From NCBI GenBank assembly GCA_014379045.1, contig JACMMK010000455.1, positions 1 to 6,560 on the forward strand: DNA of 6,560 nt, read 5' to 3'. The number at the start of each line of letters is the position of its first letter. Position 1 is the stretch's first letter. Shown one piece after another: positions 6,164 to 6,560 of this stretch. The notes under the pieces are model-generated. The model saw only the letters and a list, made by a program, of their open reading frames with translations. It was not told the origin of the DNA and did no database searches. This stretch comes from Burkholderiales bacterium (GTDB lineage Bacteria; Pseudomonadota; Gammaproteobacteria; Burkholderiales; CAIKXV01). The position numbers and the translations under genes are program-made.

Positions 6164-6202
6164 TCGGGAAGGCCCGCACCCACGTGGCAGGCGCGTCGAG
6201 CG

Positions 6203-6208
6203 AGGAGG
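6203..6208 (+). promoter_or_regulatory. Strong ribosome binding site of the lipoprotein gene
   Basis: AGGAGG, a full Shine-Dalgarno match, ends 4 bases before the ATG at 6213. It decides the start of the truncated lipoprotein gene, which has an unusually long N-terminal region before its hydrophobic segment. Confidence 0.8.
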
Positions 6209-6212
6209 ACCA

Positions 6213-6560
6213 ATGAAGCTGAGCATCTTGAACGCCGGGCGCCCCGCGGCCTGCGATGCCGCAGTCTTCCTTCGGGCTCGCGGCGCGCGCCGGGGCGCCC
6301 ACGCAACGCACGGCGGCACGCTGGTAGTTCTGTCGGTGGTGCTGACCTTGTGCGGATGCGGCACGCTGCCCGACGCGCGCAAGCTGGCAGACGCTAGCGC
6401 ACAACTGAGTTCAGCCGTGGCGGCGAGCGGCGCGGGCGTCGCCGCCGAACTCGACGGTGCGGGGCAGGTCGAACGCGCCGCCGAACTGCGCAAGGCGTGG
6501 CAGGTCCCCGAGCACTCGAGTGCCGCGCTCGCCCGCTATGCCGATGCGCTCGCCAGCATC
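6213..6560 (+). CDS. Predicted lipoprotein, 5' part only (runs off the window)
   Basis: The first 116 codons of a plus-strand gene, open to the last base with no stop; not recognised as a named family. The ATG follows AGGAGG at 6203-6208. Residues 1-35 are a long, Arg/His-rich n-region, followed by a hydrophobic core (TLVVLSVVLTL, 36-46) and a lipobox-like L46-C47-G48-C49; C49 is the likely lipidation site, though Cys at the -2 position is uncommon. Residue 50 is Gly, not Asp, which favours sorting to the outer membrane. The mature part (SAQLSSAVAASGAGVAAELD and on) is rich in Ala, Glu, Gln and Arg and predicted helical, perhaps coiled coil, as in envelope-spanning or wall-contacting lipoproteins. 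Third-position GC is high, as expected for real coding sequence here. It is transcribed away from the wall-binding protein gene. Function unknown. Confidence 0.83.
   Translation, partial: MKLSILNAGRPAACDAAVFLRARGARRGAHATHGGTLVVLSVVLTLCGCGTLPDARKLADASAQLSSAVAASGAGVAAELDGAGQVERAAELRKAWQVPEHSSAALARYADALASI
6237..6300 (+). repeat. 10-bp inverted repeat inside the lipoprotein signal region
   Basis: GGGCGCCCCG (6237-6246) and CGGGGCGCCC (6291-6300) are perfect inverted copies separated by 44 bases, with a second small hairpin (CTGCG/CGCAG, 6251-6264, loop ATGC) between them. Together they could fold the mRNA into a very stable GC stem beginning 24 bases after the start codon. It may be a by-product of the Arg/Gly/Ala-rich coding sequence. 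Confidence 0.5.

Noticed and set aside
6180..6187. CCACGTGG palindrome upstream of the lipoprotein start
   Set aside because: A single 8-bp palindrome between promoter and ribosome binding site with no second copy; not distinguishable from chance.

Overview
The window looks like the chromosome of a high-GC betaproteobacterium, most likely of the Burkholderiales. This is inference from three things: strongly G/C-biased third codon positions, an orphan Bug/TctC-type solute-binding protein (a family greatly expanded in that order), and the style of the aldehyde and 2-hydroxyacid dehydrogenases. No rRNA, tRNA, insertion sequence, phage integrase or CRISPR array was seen.

Six genes fill positions 71-5915, all on the minus strand. 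In the direction of transcription they are: a peptidoglycan-binding-domain protein with an L,D-transpeptidase-like C-terminal motif (5915-5019); a Bug-family periplasmic binding protein (5022-3967), joined to it by an ATGA overlap; an exported or lipid-anchored cysteine glutathione peroxidase (3920-3318); an NAD-type aldehyde dehydrogenase close to succinate-semialdehyde dehydrogenases (3132-1681); a D-2-hydroxyacid dehydrogenase (1604-624); and the large-conductance mechanosensitive channel MscL (493-71). The first three are tightly packed and may be one transcript. A 185-base gap holding a GNRA-loop hairpin, a promoter-like pair of hexamers and a 10-bp palindrome separates them from the two dehydrogenases. 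MscL has its own leader of about 130 bases.

A divergent intergenic region follows (5916-6212). It contains a perfect hexanucleotide tandem repeat (GTTGCA, 11 full units plus 4 bases), a candidate sigma-70 promoter, and an 8-bp direct repeat on either side of that promoter. The only plus-strand gene starts at 6213 after a strong ribosome binding site. It encodes a predicted lipoprotein and runs off the window end.

Functionally, the binding protein and the two dehydrogenases could serve uptake and oxidation of a small carboxylate or aldehyde, while the wall-binding protein, the peroxidase, MscL and the lipoprotein all act at or near the envelope. No gene here proves a joint pathway. No clearly new system is evident; the parts most worth a second look are the hexanucleotide repeat in the divergent promoter region and the signal-less wall-binding protein beside it.
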